Of a stretch of DNA of 64,000 nt, positions 32,741 through 42,609 are shown piece after piece; position 1 is the stretch's first letter, and each line of letters begins with the position of its first letter. Source of the DNA: Tetracentron sinense (lineage: Eukaryota; Streptophyta; Magnoliopsida; Trochodendrales; Trochodendraceae); NCBI GenBank assembly GCA_015143295.1, contig CM026565.1, forward strand, positions 29,706,052 to 29,770,051. The letters run 5' to 3'. The notes below the pieces were generated by a model. The model made no database searches. It had not been told where the DNA came from and was given only the letters and a program-made list of their open reading frames with translations. The position numbers and the translations under genes were made by a program.

Positions 32741-35040
32741 TAGGGCTGCACAAAGCCTGATCAGCCCATTTGTGTGGCTCGACTCGGCCCGATATTGGAT
32801 CGATCGGGCCGAGCCGAACCTAAAAAAGAGCTTAAAAATTCAATCAAGTTGAGCTTGGGCCAACCCCTGTTTGATTCGGGCCGTCTATCCCTGTTTACCT
32901 GGGGTTCAGCCCCGATCTCGTGTTTCCTTATTTCAGTTCTTGGCCCTAGGGGCTCATATTTCAAATAAAGACCGGGAGAATCTAGAAAGACTTGGAAATT
33001 CTGTTGAACCCTCAAGCACTGATGTGCTTAAAAACAACCCACATAAAATCCTAAGGCCATACCTACCTTATATTACCCATGCGCGGCCATACCCTTCTTT
33101 AGTGAATCTAGGAGATATGGATCGACCTTCTCGCAACATACTTTGAAGTTCGAGAAACATAGCCGGCTAGAGGCACCCTAACCATGAATAATAAGCGTCG
33201 CGGCTCGTAGAAACAAAACAGTTTTAGGTTAGTCGGCTTCGGTGGTGTGATTGCTTTCGACAACTTAGGGAACAGAGCCAGTTCCAGGACTCTTTCGAGG
33301 GCAAGTGGATAAGGGTTTAAGGTAAGGCATTTTTCTTTTTTATACTCGCTACGTAAACTCCACTACTCGCATTTAGGCTCGTATATATCTCCTTTCCTTC
33401 TTTGAGGAACGTTCTTTAAGGAAATCCATCCTGTGAAACAAAGGATAGTTCTTTCTTGGGGTGAATAAAGAGAGACTACTGCTACGGGATAGACCGCAAC
33501 TTCGGGATCAACCTCAATGAATTATGGCGTAACGGGCTTGGTATAGATCCGTAGCCCGCTCTGGGTCTTTAACCGAAACTGGGACTAGGCATGGAAAAGC
33601 TCGATCAACGTCCTCCGCTGATTGATGCTTCCTCTCCGACTCGATGAGACCACACTCACTTTGTCATCATGATGAAAGCACAGTGAGTGAGTCTTCTTTC
33701 CGAGTCGAGTACTAGGCAGTCAATGTGAAGTTCACATCATTTGTCAGACGGTTGAGCCCGGTACCTCTGGTATGTAACCCGTCAACGGGATATGGTCATC
33801 CCGTCCCTATCGATCTAGTAATGAGTACTAATGAGCGTGTGAATTCCCCAGCGGCGAATTAACAACTTGTAGGGCCCTATCTATCCAGAATGCCGACTAC
33901 TACGACTACTATGACTAAAGGGGGGAAGCAAAGTCTCCAACATTGAAGGCTTCACTCGCTCGCCCCTCCCTATTAATGACTAGGTCGAGATTGTCGTCCA
34001 AGCAACTAGACCAAACACATGGATTGGCGGATCAACCCAGTGTAGAAAACCCCTAACCAACAAGCAATGGTACAACCTAACAGGGGCGCAATATAGATGC
34101 GCTAACGCGCTTTTTACTAATAGGGGCGCGGAAAGTCACTCTGAAGTGAAGCAGGGAAATCCCCATCAATCTGCTGTGGAGATTGAAGCACAGGCAGGCA
34201 GTGCTGAAGAAAGATAAAAAGGAGATAATATGGGAAGCCAGGAGGACCAGAACCACATGGAAACAGAATTAGAGAGATCCGATGGAGGGAGTGCAAGCCA
34301 ATGGCATCTGGGAGGTGGGAGAAAAGCCAGGCGTCAGAAAAATAAACTCCAACAAGTGATCGAGGTAGCCGTAACCTTTCCTTCCGTGTTTGAGGGTCTT
34401 TGTTTTGCTCCTTTAATACTAGTAGTCCGAAAGCTGTAGTCAGAAAAGGAAGTCAGGCAATGAAATTGATAACAGGAAGTCGTGCCTTCGAGACTATCAA
34501 ATATAACCCAAGCGGGTGAAACGAAGAAAAAAGAAAGTTTTAGGAATAACTGAATGGCTAGACAACAGCGAATGAACCAAAACCCCACCAATAACTAACT
34601 TCGATTGCTAGGGGGCATGAGTTAAGCATATAGTTGATTGCTCTTTCTTTTGATTGAGCGTCGGTACTTTTGGAGTATCTCTCTGTAGGCGTGCAAAACA
34701 ACAAAGCCACTGCTCTTCGGGGCGGTGAGGTGATTGAGGCTCAATTCGGCTCAGAAATTATTTAAAAAATAAATAAAAATATAATTTATATAGATCATTA
34801 TTATATTTATAAATAATATAAAATACTATTATTTGATTTTTTTTAAAAAGTATTCAAGCCAAGCCCGGCTCGAGCTTGAATCAATTCAGGCCGAGCCGAG
34901 CTTCGAGCCAGGTTTTTGAATCTGGGTCGAGCTTTCAAGCTTCATTGCGGGCCGAGCCAGGCTTCGGGCCTAGAACAAACCCTTTCAAGCCGAGCTGGGC
35001 TTGGCCAAGCTTAGAAAAGCCCGAACTGAATACAGCCCTA
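32741..35040. mobile_element. hAT-type miniature element A, copy 2, interrupted
   Basis: Ends TAGGGCTG / CAGCCCTA with near-identical flanking 8-mers (TTAGTAAG at 32733-32740, GTAGTAAG at 35041-35048). The outer parts (32741-32881 and 34736-35040) match copy 1 at 4253-4739. The middle is replaced by about 1.85 kb of unrelated DNA, and about 25 bases of the element are missing at the junction. Confidence 0.85.
32882..34735. other. Probable mitochondrial DNA insertion (NUMT)
   Basis: Base composition is balanced, clearly higher in G+C than the flanks, with no A/T runs, and the texture is like plant mitochondrial spacer DNA (stretches such as AACCCAAGCGGGTGAAACGA and GTCGTGCCTTCGAGAC). It contains no nuclear repeat families seen elsewhere in the window and no gene I recognise. 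The assignment rests on composition and style only. A plastid origin seems less likely, since I see no plastid gene. Confidence 0.5.
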
Positions 35041-35305
35041 GTAGTAAGTAATTCTTGCCAGCCCATCCAAACTCAACTTCAGGGCCAAGTTTGAGCCTAA
35101 ACCGAGACTAGAGCTGAAAAAATTGATGCATCTGATCTCATCCTCAACTTGGGTCGGACTAGATGGGCCTGACCCGGTCGTGTCCAACATTTTGCCCGAG
35201 TGGTATTCTCAATTTCAATGAGAAAGTTGTGATGTATTTTAATTCATAAATTACCAAAATGATTTTATAAACAATAATACAATGCTGAAATATTTTCATA
35301 AATCT

Positions 35306-35778
35306 TAGGTGACATTTGGTAACACTAATCTAAATAGGTATGAGCTTATACGAAAATTGTGCTTAGTTGAACTTTAGATTGTTAAGTTGAAGATTAATTG
35401 GATGTTTACATCTTTTTGAAGTAGGGGTTTTACCTCTTATTGAAAAAGTAGTTATGAGATATTTTTTTAATAAGGATAAAGCTTCTAAGACCCCTTTAAG
35501 GCCGAGACCATGCTCTAAGAGAATGAGATTTCAGGTAAGGCCTACCATGTGAAATGGGCCCCACCTGAAATCTAATGCTCTTAGAGCATGGTCTCAGTGG
35601 TCTCGGCCCTAATGGGGTCTCAGTAGAAAAGTCCTTTTAATAAGAGGTAAAACCCCTACATCAAAAAGATGTAGACGTCAAATTAACCTTCAACTTAACA
35701 ATCTAATTAAAGTTCAATTAAACACAATTTTCACATAAGCTCTACCTATTTAGATTAATTTTATCAAAAGTCACCTTA
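35306..35778. mobile_element. Foldback element with a nested hairpin
   Basis: Arms TAGGTGACATTTGGTAACAC and inverted AAAAGTCACCTTA pair over about 160 bases (35306-35475 with 35630-35778). The hairpin element at 35484-35625 occupies the centre. Non-coding. Confidence 0.75.
35484..35625. repeat. GC-rich hairpin element B, copy 2 (nested)
   Basis: The inverted arms carry GGCCGAGACCATGCTC and GATTTCAGGT, matching the layout of 20624-20768 including the central GGGCCCCACCTGAAAT word. Confidence 0.75.
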
Positions 35779-36020
35779 AACTTTATATTTCTTTTGGTAG
35801 AGGTGAAAATCTCACACACATCATGCCAATTACACATACACTACAAAAGGTAAAACTCTCATCTCACTAAAAGGGCTAATTAAAGGTTAGAGGGAGGAGC
35901 CTTAAGTAGTGGAATGACTAGATATAGTCAGCCGACGTGAGATTAAGTTGTGTAACTTCAATCCACCAAAGGTCCATAAGGATAAGTAAGTATAACACTT
36001 TACTTCACATTGAAGGGTTA

Positions 36021-36622
36021 GAGCATCTCCAACCGGGTTCTATAACTCTAAATATAGAGTTTTTCCAACTCCAACCGAGCTCTATATTTAGAGGCCGGCC
36101 TCTATATTGCTACGGTGAGCCTCTATATTTAGTAGTTAGGAGAGAAAATAGAGATGACCTCTGTAATACTATTCATGTTCTTACAATACCACTTGTGTCC
36201 TCTTTTTGTCTTTCAATCTTTGTTAAAATACCGATTGTGTCATTTCACCTTTTGATACCCCTTAACTATGGTTAAGATTCACTCACCCATCTTTGGTTTT
36301 TTTAAATATTAATTATTTTTAAAAATTAAAAAATTGTTTTTAATATTAAAAAAATCTAGAAATAGTTTTTTAATTTTAAAAAAAGAATTAATATTTAAAA
36401 AAAACCAAGGATGGATGGATAAATCTGAACCACGGTTAAGGGGTGTCAAAAGGGACACGTGTTGACCTCGAAGGTATCCACCCCTTGAGTTTTAGAGTAG
36501 GAATAGTGATATAGAGTTTCTTCCCATTGGAGCAAATAACTTTAAAGTGAGCCCATCTCCTCTAAATATAGAGGATATGCCGAAATAGTGGAGAGATATA
36601 GAGTTTTGGGTTGGAGATGCTC
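36021..36622. mobile_element. Tourist-like (PIF/Harbinger) element with embedded foldback, copy 1
   Basis: Ends GAGCATCTCCAACC and GGTTGGAGATGCTC are flanked by TTA on both sides, the PIF/Harbinger target duplication. A GGTTAAG-family foldback sits inside at about 36240-36475. The same composite occurs inverted at 41809-42406. No transposase. Confidence 0.82.
36240..36475. repeat. Foldback, GGTTAAG family, embedded in the Tourist-like element
   Basis: Left arm TTTTGATACCCCTTAACTAT, right arm ACCACGGTTAAGGGGTGTCA; A/T loop of TTAATATT-type runs. Confidence 0.75.
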
Positions 36623-37663
36623 TTAAAGGGTACTTTCTTTACTTTAGTCATGAACCTACTATATTAAATATTAGTGGTGAACTAGTGATTAGCCCACCCC
36701 GCATTTTAGTATGAGTGGTGAACTAGTGATTAGCTCATCCTGCATTACTACATAATCAATGTCTTCCTGTGTCATTCCCTTAAATTTTGAACTCCCCCCC
36801 CACCCCTACCTAAAAATTAAGGTTAAATAGATGAACTCCCTTAAATTGTGAACTTAAAGTTAATAGTGAATCTTAATCATAATTATTGTGTTATAAAAAA
36901 GGGGTAGGGACCATTGAGGACCGGTACTCGTTGGAAATGCGCGATAAGTTAGCATTTTTTCTGTATATAGTGGGTTAACCGTGATTTTCCATTACATAAG
37001 GCCTTTTCTCAAGTTTTTTATTATGTTAAAAGCTGTTTGGTGACAGAGTTTTTGATAACTCGGAATGTTAGCCTATGCAATGGAAGATCCAAGCTCCATG
37101 TTGAGTACAGCAGAATTTCTAACGGCTGCGTTCGCCAAACACAACTCCCACGCATAACTAGCACTATTAACACTTCGTTGGGTTAAAATTCCGACGAGCA
37201 ATGTTAGCCTTGTTATCAAACACCCTCAACAGTAGATGGGGTAATGCAATCACACCCTTATTGGCCATAAGGGGAATGCTAGCCCCACTTTCCATACTTC
37301 CTCACTTTCCCTAAGAATCTGACACGTCAAGTTGCTTTTCCCGGCTGCTTTTGCAGCTGGTTAAAGCTTCTTTCAAATCATCTATATTTTAGAAAACTCC
37401 CTCATTAGTTTGTATTTTATAAAAACTTTCAATTACATTTAAGACGCATAGAGTACGGACTAAACATTTTCTCTCTCTTTTGTACTGTCTCCTATTTTCT
37501 CTCTCATATTTTCTCTCCTCTGCGGTCTACACGATGGAGATCGAATCACAGCCAATCGGGATTGAACTACCACGACAGAGGGAGTTCAATTGCTCCCATA
37601 GGTCAATGTCCCTATATATATTTTCATTTTGGCTCCGGGTCCTCTCGAGTTCGAACCCCTAGA

Positions 37664-37925
37664 GGTTGCCACGTGTCTTATTTGACACCCATTAACATGG
37701 GTGAGGTTCACCTACCCCTAGGGTTCATCCATCCACCCTTGGTTTTTTTAAAATATTAATTCTTTTTTTTTAAATTAAAACATTTTTTAATATTAAAAAA
37801 ACTCTAAAAATAGTTCTTTTTATTAAAAAAATAATAATTACTATATACAAAAAAAAAACCAAGGATGGATGGGTGAACCTTACCCATGGTTAAGGGGTGT
37901 CAAAGGAGACACGTGGTGACCTCTA
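37664..37925. repeat. Foldback, GGTTAAG family
   Basis: Left arm AGAGGTTGCCACGTGTC to CATCCACCCTTGG, right arm the inverse ending GACACGTGGTGACCTCTAG; A/T loop. Confidence 0.75.
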
Positions 37926-38084
37926 GTGGTTTGAACTCGAGAGATTCTCTCGAGTTGAACTCAAGAGAATCCTGTGCCTTTCCTTTTTGGAGTTGGGGTT
38001 GCGGATGGGTTTGGGTTGAGGTTACGTCACCACTGTGTCCACTGCTTACGCAGTGATTAGGAGTCCGCTACTTAAGTCACCGTA

Positions 38085-38460
38085 AAGTCCTTGTGCTTTT
38101 TTAATACTCATTTAACCTTAATTAAACTTAACTAAATTAAAGTTAAGATTTTTGTTTTTTTTTTCTTCAAAAAACCAAGGTTGGATTGCTTAACCAACTT
38201 GGGGTCCGATGACTTAACCGTTTTCTCCTTGTGTCACTCATTTAACCCTGGTTAAGCTTAACTAAATTAAAGTTAAGATATTTTTTTTCTAAAACCCAAG
38301 TTCGGATTGCTTAACCAACTTGGGGTCCGGTGACTTAACCATTGTCTTCTCGTGACACTCATTTAACCCTGATTAAGCTTAATTAAATTAAAGTCAAGAT
38401 TTTTTTATTTTATTTTTTCCAAAACACAAGATCGGATTGGTTAACCCATGTCCATCATTT
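38085..38460. repeat. Three tandem diverged half-foldbacks
   Basis: Units of about 120 bases recur, each with ACTCATTTAACCCTGGTTAA (or close), AAATTAAAGTTAAGAT and a T run, then GGATTGCTTAACCAACTTGG. The period and order show a tandem amplification. Confidence 0.65.
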
Positions 38461-38917
38461 GGGGTTGGGTACAGTAATCTTGCTTCATGGTGAGCCCCGG
38501 ATGGATAGAACTTTGGAGGTGTCCCAAAAGGTTTTTTTTTTTTTAACTTAACTAAGTTTACACAAATTTTTTTTCAAGGGCTATGATTTGATCTCTGCCG
38601 TGGTAGTTAGCTAGGGGAGAGAGATAGAGAACAGGAGACGGTACAAAAGATAGGAAAAATGTGCAGTCCGTATTCTATGTGTCTTAAATGTGATTGAGAG
38701 TTTTTATAAAATACAAAACTAATTTCTAAAATATAGATGATGAAAGAAGCTTTAACGGGCTGCAAAAGCAGCCGGGAAAAGTAACTTGACGTGTCGGATT
38801 CCCAGCTAAAGGGAGAAAGTATGGAAAGTGGGGGAGCATTCCCCGCCATAAAAGAGAAAGAGTAAGCAAATCCATCCATGGGATGCTCTGCCATAAAGTA
38901 GCTCAAAGTAATACAGC

Positions 38918-38923
38918 TTTATT
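38918..38923 (-). promoter_or_regulatory. Poly(A) signal, phytocyanin 3
   Basis: AATAAA on the minus strand, about 135 bases after the stop codon, in the part conserved with gene 1. Confidence 0.6.
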
Positions 38924-39055
38924 CGAATACAAAACTCAAATCTGTGAACCAGAAAAAATGAATTACACCATTAATGTATGGATAGACCCTCATAGAAGGG
39001 CAGTGTCTGATAGAAAAATCAAGAACACAGCAAAACAAGTCTAACTAGGTTGTAT

Positions 39056-40269
39056 CTAAAACAATAAAGCTATGGCAATCGACAAGAATGTCACAGAGAA
39101 GCCGGCGACGGCCACAGACGGCGAAGAGCTGGAAGGAGGAGAGGTTACGCTGCTGGGAGGTGGCGTCCCTGAGCTGGAAGGTGGAGTCGCTGAGCTGGAC
39201 GGAGGAGTGGCTTGGCTCGACGGAGGAGTGGCTGGGCTTGAAGAAGGTGGCGTGGCGGGGCTTGAAGGTGGCGTGGCGGTGGTGCTGGCGGTGACGTTAA
39301 TGGCTAGCTTTTGGCCCAACGTGCAATGTTGGCCATAGGTGCAGATGTAGTAATGCTCGCCTTCGGATGTGAGGGTGATGTTAGCCGGACCGGTTGAGAA
39401 AAGGGTGATGCTGCTTGTGCTGTTGCAGGAATCGAAAACTGCCTTTGTCACTTCGGCAACGTCGTGGCTTCCGGTGGTGAAATTGAAGACTGCACAAGAA
39501 GTAAAATCCCCAGATCAGAAAAAAGAAAAGATCAAATTCATGAATCCACACAGAGAAAGAGAGTGTTCTTGGATATTTACCGAGATTGTCGCCGACGATG
39601 AACGTTTTGTTAAAAGCCCAGGTGGAGTAAGCGATGGGTCCGCCGGGAGGGATGATCCATCCCATGCTGTCTCCGACTGTGTATATCACCGGCGTTCTTG
39701 AAGAAGAGGGAGTCGGAGCCGAAACTGGCGAAGGGGTACTCGCCGGAGGACTGGCCGGAGGGCTGGCAGTAGGGGCAGAAGTGGCAGTGACGTTAATAGC
39801 TAACTTTTGGCCCAAACTACAGTGCTGGCCAAAGGTACAGATGAAATAGTGCTCTCCTTCGGTGTCGAGAGTGAAATTCGCCGGACTGGTCAAGAGAAGT
39901 GAGATGGTGCTCGTGCCGTTGCAGGCATCGTAAGCAGCTTTACTTACTTTGGCGACGTCGTGGGCACCATTAGAGAAGTTGAAGACTACACCAGAACCAG
40001 AATGATGATCAATTACAGAAACCCAAATTAGATTCAAACCCATTAATCAAAAAAGAAGGAATTCAAAAAGGGGTGATGTAAATTGCTTTACCTAGAGTGT
40101 CTCCGATCTTGAATTGGTTATTGGAAGCCCAGGTGGAGTAGGCGATGGAGCCACCGGGAGGGATCACCCAACCCATACTGTCTCCGACCTGATGGGTGAT
40201 CTGCGCCGCCGTGCACTGTATCACAGCCGCTACTACAATAGCAAGAACAATACCCATTCCTCTAGCCAT
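39056..40269 (-). CDS. Phytocyanin 3: tandem two-domain blue copper protein, GPI-anchored
   Basis: Three exons (40269-40092, 39985-39581, 39489-39056) with GT-AG introns of 106 and 91 bases give 338 aa. Residues 1-22 are a signal peptide. Domain 1 (23-125) has copper ligands His68, Cys109, His114 and Gln119. A short Pro/Ser/Ala linker (126-157) leads to domain 2 (158-260) with His203, Cys244, His249 and Gln254. A TPPSS-rich tail and a hydrophobic GPI-type C-terminus follow. Both introns fall at the same point, after GDTL or GDNL in phase 1, so exon 2 joins the back half of domain 1 to the front half of domain 2. This is what fusion of two tandem single-domain genes would leave, with the first tail and second signal peptide lost. 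Two copper sites in one chain could allow intramolecular electron transfer; that is inference. Confidence 0.9.
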
Positions 40270-40380
40270 CTCTTCTCTGTCTGTGTTCTCGATTTTGGAT
40301 CGCCCCTTCTCTGTTTCTGTCTCTGTTTGTTTCTGTTTCTCTCTGAGATTTGAACTGTGAAATTGGAAGGATTGTGAGAT

Positions 40381-40390
40381 TATATTTATA
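40381..40390 (-). promoter_or_regulatory. TATA box, phytocyanin 3
   Basis: TATAAATATA on the minus strand, about 112 bases upstream of the ATG; the region between is CT/GA-rich 5' UTR. Confidence 0.65.
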
Positions 40391-40864
40391 GCCCAAGGTC
40401 CTCTCTTTCTTATTAAATCGTGATTAATCTTTGGCCGTTGGATGTAATTACTACTTCCAATTTTGTATAGTCCGGATGGATTTGACGGAATGAAATTAGA
40501 AAGAAGAACAGATCGCCGATCGAGTGGGTCGGTTCGTTTCGGGGTGGCGTGTGTTGGACTTTTTGGCAATTTCCGAAATTCAGTGTTTGCGCGTGGGACC
40601 CATGCCCAAAAGAGGGCGTTTTTTAAATGTTGACTAGTCAACGCTTTATCTCATCGACATGTATTGCACATCCTTCCAAATTCAATTCAGTATAGCACGT
40701 GGTTACGTAATTGCCAACGTAATATATATATATATTTTTTTCTTTGAGATGTTGGGATGTAGGGCTAGGTCAGGCCTGGTTAGACATAACCTGTTTTTTG
40801 TGGGATCGTAATTCAACTCGGAAAGATCTATCCTTGATTTGTAATTGGATAGAAATACATTTTT

Positions 40865-41736
40865 GGAGAAAATACAATTACACCCCATGAGGTTTGATGA
40901 AAATAGACATAGACCCCCTCAGTTTTCAAAAAATACATTAAGTACCCTTACTTTTTAAAATAATGGGTGGATGAATCTTAATCACGGTTAAGGAGTGTCA
41001 AAAGGGACACGTAGTGACCTCAAGGGGTGATATTAAAAAACTGTTTTTAATATTAAAAAAACATTTTTTTTTTTATTTTCAAAAAAAAATTAATAGGTAA
41101 AAAAAACTAGGATGGGTGGGTGAATCTTAACCACGGTTATGGGGTGTCAAAAGAGACCCGTGACGACCTCAAGGGGTAATAATAAAAACTCTATTTTTTT
41201 AAAAAAAAATTTCAAAAATGAATTAATATTTTAAAAAAAAGTGAAGGGTGGGTGGATGAATCTTAACCACGGTTAAAGGGTGTCAAAAGGGACACGTGGT
41301 GACCTCAAGGGGTGGTATTAAAAAACCATTTTTAATATTAAAAAAATTCTAATTTTTTTTTTTTAAAAATGAATTAATATTTTTTTTAAAAAACCAAGGA
41401 TGGGTGGGTGAATCTTAACCACGGTTTAGGGGTGTCAAAAAGGACACATGGCGACCTCATGGGTGAGAACTAGATTTTTAAATATTAAATAAATAGTGTT
41501 TTGGAATAAGAATAGTGTTTTCTGAAAATTAGAGGGGCAAATTTGAAATTTTATATACTTCATCACATGGCATCAGCATACATCAGCATTTCTATGAGTT
41601 GACTAACGGTCAACTAATGGACGGGGTCTAAGTGCTATTATCTTAAAAAGTAAGGGTACTTAATGTATTTTTTGAAAACTGAAGGAGTCTATGTGTATTT
41701 TCATCAAACCTTTGGGGGTGTAAGTGTATTTTCTTC
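40865..41736. mobile_element. Mutator-type miniature element with four tandem foldback arms
   Basis: Inverted ends of about 100 bases (GGAGAAAATACAATTACACC and, inverted, GAAGAAAATACACTTACACC) are flanked by a perfect 9-bp duplication, TACATTTTT at 40856-40864 and 41737-41745. Inside, a unit of about 145 bases repeats four times (about 40965, 41105, 41245, 41395). Each carries a GGTTAAGG...GGGACACGT...GACCTCA arm and an A/T spacer. Confidence 0.85.
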
Positions 41737-41808
41737 TACATTTTTTTAGGGGGTGAAATAGGAATGTATCTACATTGGTTAGCGATGCCTAACCTTGTGA
41801 GTACCTAA

Positions 41809-42406
41809 GAGCATCTCCAACCCAAAACTCTATCTCTCATCTATTTGGGCATCTCCTCTATATTTAGAGGAGATGGGGCCCACTTTAAAGTTATTTGCTC
41901 CAACCGGAAAAACTCTATATCATTATTCCTACTCTAAAACTCAAGGGGTGGATTCCTTTGAGGTCGACATGTGTCCCTTTTGACATCCCTTAACCGTGGT
42001 TAAGATTTATCCACCCATCCTTGTTTTTTTTAAATATTAATTCTTTTTTAAAAAAATTAAAAAACTGTTTCTAGAGTTTTTTAATATTAAAAACAATTTT
42101 TAATTTTTAAAAATAATTAATATTAAAAAAAAACCAAAGATGGGTGGGTGAATCTTAACCACGGTTAAGGGGTGCAAAAGGTAAAAGGACACAATCGGTA
42201 TTTTAACAAAGATTGAAAGACAAAAAGAGGACACAAGTGGTATTGTAAGAACATGAATAGTGTTATAGAGGTCATCTCTATTTTCTCTCCCAACCTATAT
42301 ATAGAGGCTCACCGTAGCAATATAGAGGCCGGCCTCTAAATATAGAGCTCGGTTGGAGTTGGATAAACTCTATATTTAGAGTTATAGAGCCCGGTTGGAG
42401 ATGCTT
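41809..42406. mobile_element. Tourist-like element with embedded foldback, copy 2 (inverted)
   Basis: Reverse-oriented copy of 36021-36622, including the embedded GGTTAAG-family foldback (about 41943-42182) and the same AGGCCGGCCTCTATATTGCT block. TAA precedes the left end. Confidence 0.82.
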
Positions 42407-42429
42407 TGAAGGCTCCTTCTCTCAGTTTA

Positions 42430-42605
42430 AGTCAAGTCGTCTTGTGCCAGTGGTTGGAGGTGTGGCCTCTAGATGTGGGAGGTCAAGAGATCGAATACCC
42501 TCAAGTATGAGTTGCAAGAACTCCATTGCCCAATGCTAAGCCCTAACAATCTAACCAATATATTCAAGATTACTAATGTAAGTATTTGATAACTCCAACA
42601 AAAAA
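42430..42605 (+). mobile_element. SINE (tRNA-derived), second family
   Basis: An A-box-like GTGCCAGTGGTTGGA and a B-box-like GAGATCGAATACCC are followed by an unrelated body and an A-rich tail (AACAAAAAAAAG-like). Ends approximate. Confidence 0.6.
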
Positions 42606-42609
42606 AAGA

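Larger units (their letters stand above)
37271..38844. mobile_element. Non-coding transposon with ~230-bp inverted ends
   Basis: The ends GGGGAATGCT and AGCATTCCCC, plus inner inverted blocks such as GGCTGCTTTTGCAG and CTGCAAAAGCAGCC, pair over roughly 230 bases. A 7-bp GCCATAA repeat flanks it (37264-37270, 38845-38851). The paralogous flank at about 2045 has the unfilled site. The centre holds foldbacks of the GGTTAAG family (37664-37925 and diverged ones to 38460). Confidence 0.75.
36887..39055. repeat. Duplicated block, copy 2 (downstream flank of phytocyanin 3)
   Basis: Collinear with 300-2246 apart from private insertions; see copy 1. The 3' UTR portion (38845-39055) is the most similar part. 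Confidence 0.8.

Noticed and set aside
32761-34591. Open frames in the mitochondrial-looking insert
   Set aside because: None resembles a mitochondrial or plastid gene I know; composition alone keeps them open.
37095-37270. Possible separate miniature element (TTTGTTACCAAACACCCTC end, also near 1340 and 47100)
   Set aside because: Only one convincing end; the match between 1.3 and 37.2 kb is already explained by the segmental duplication.
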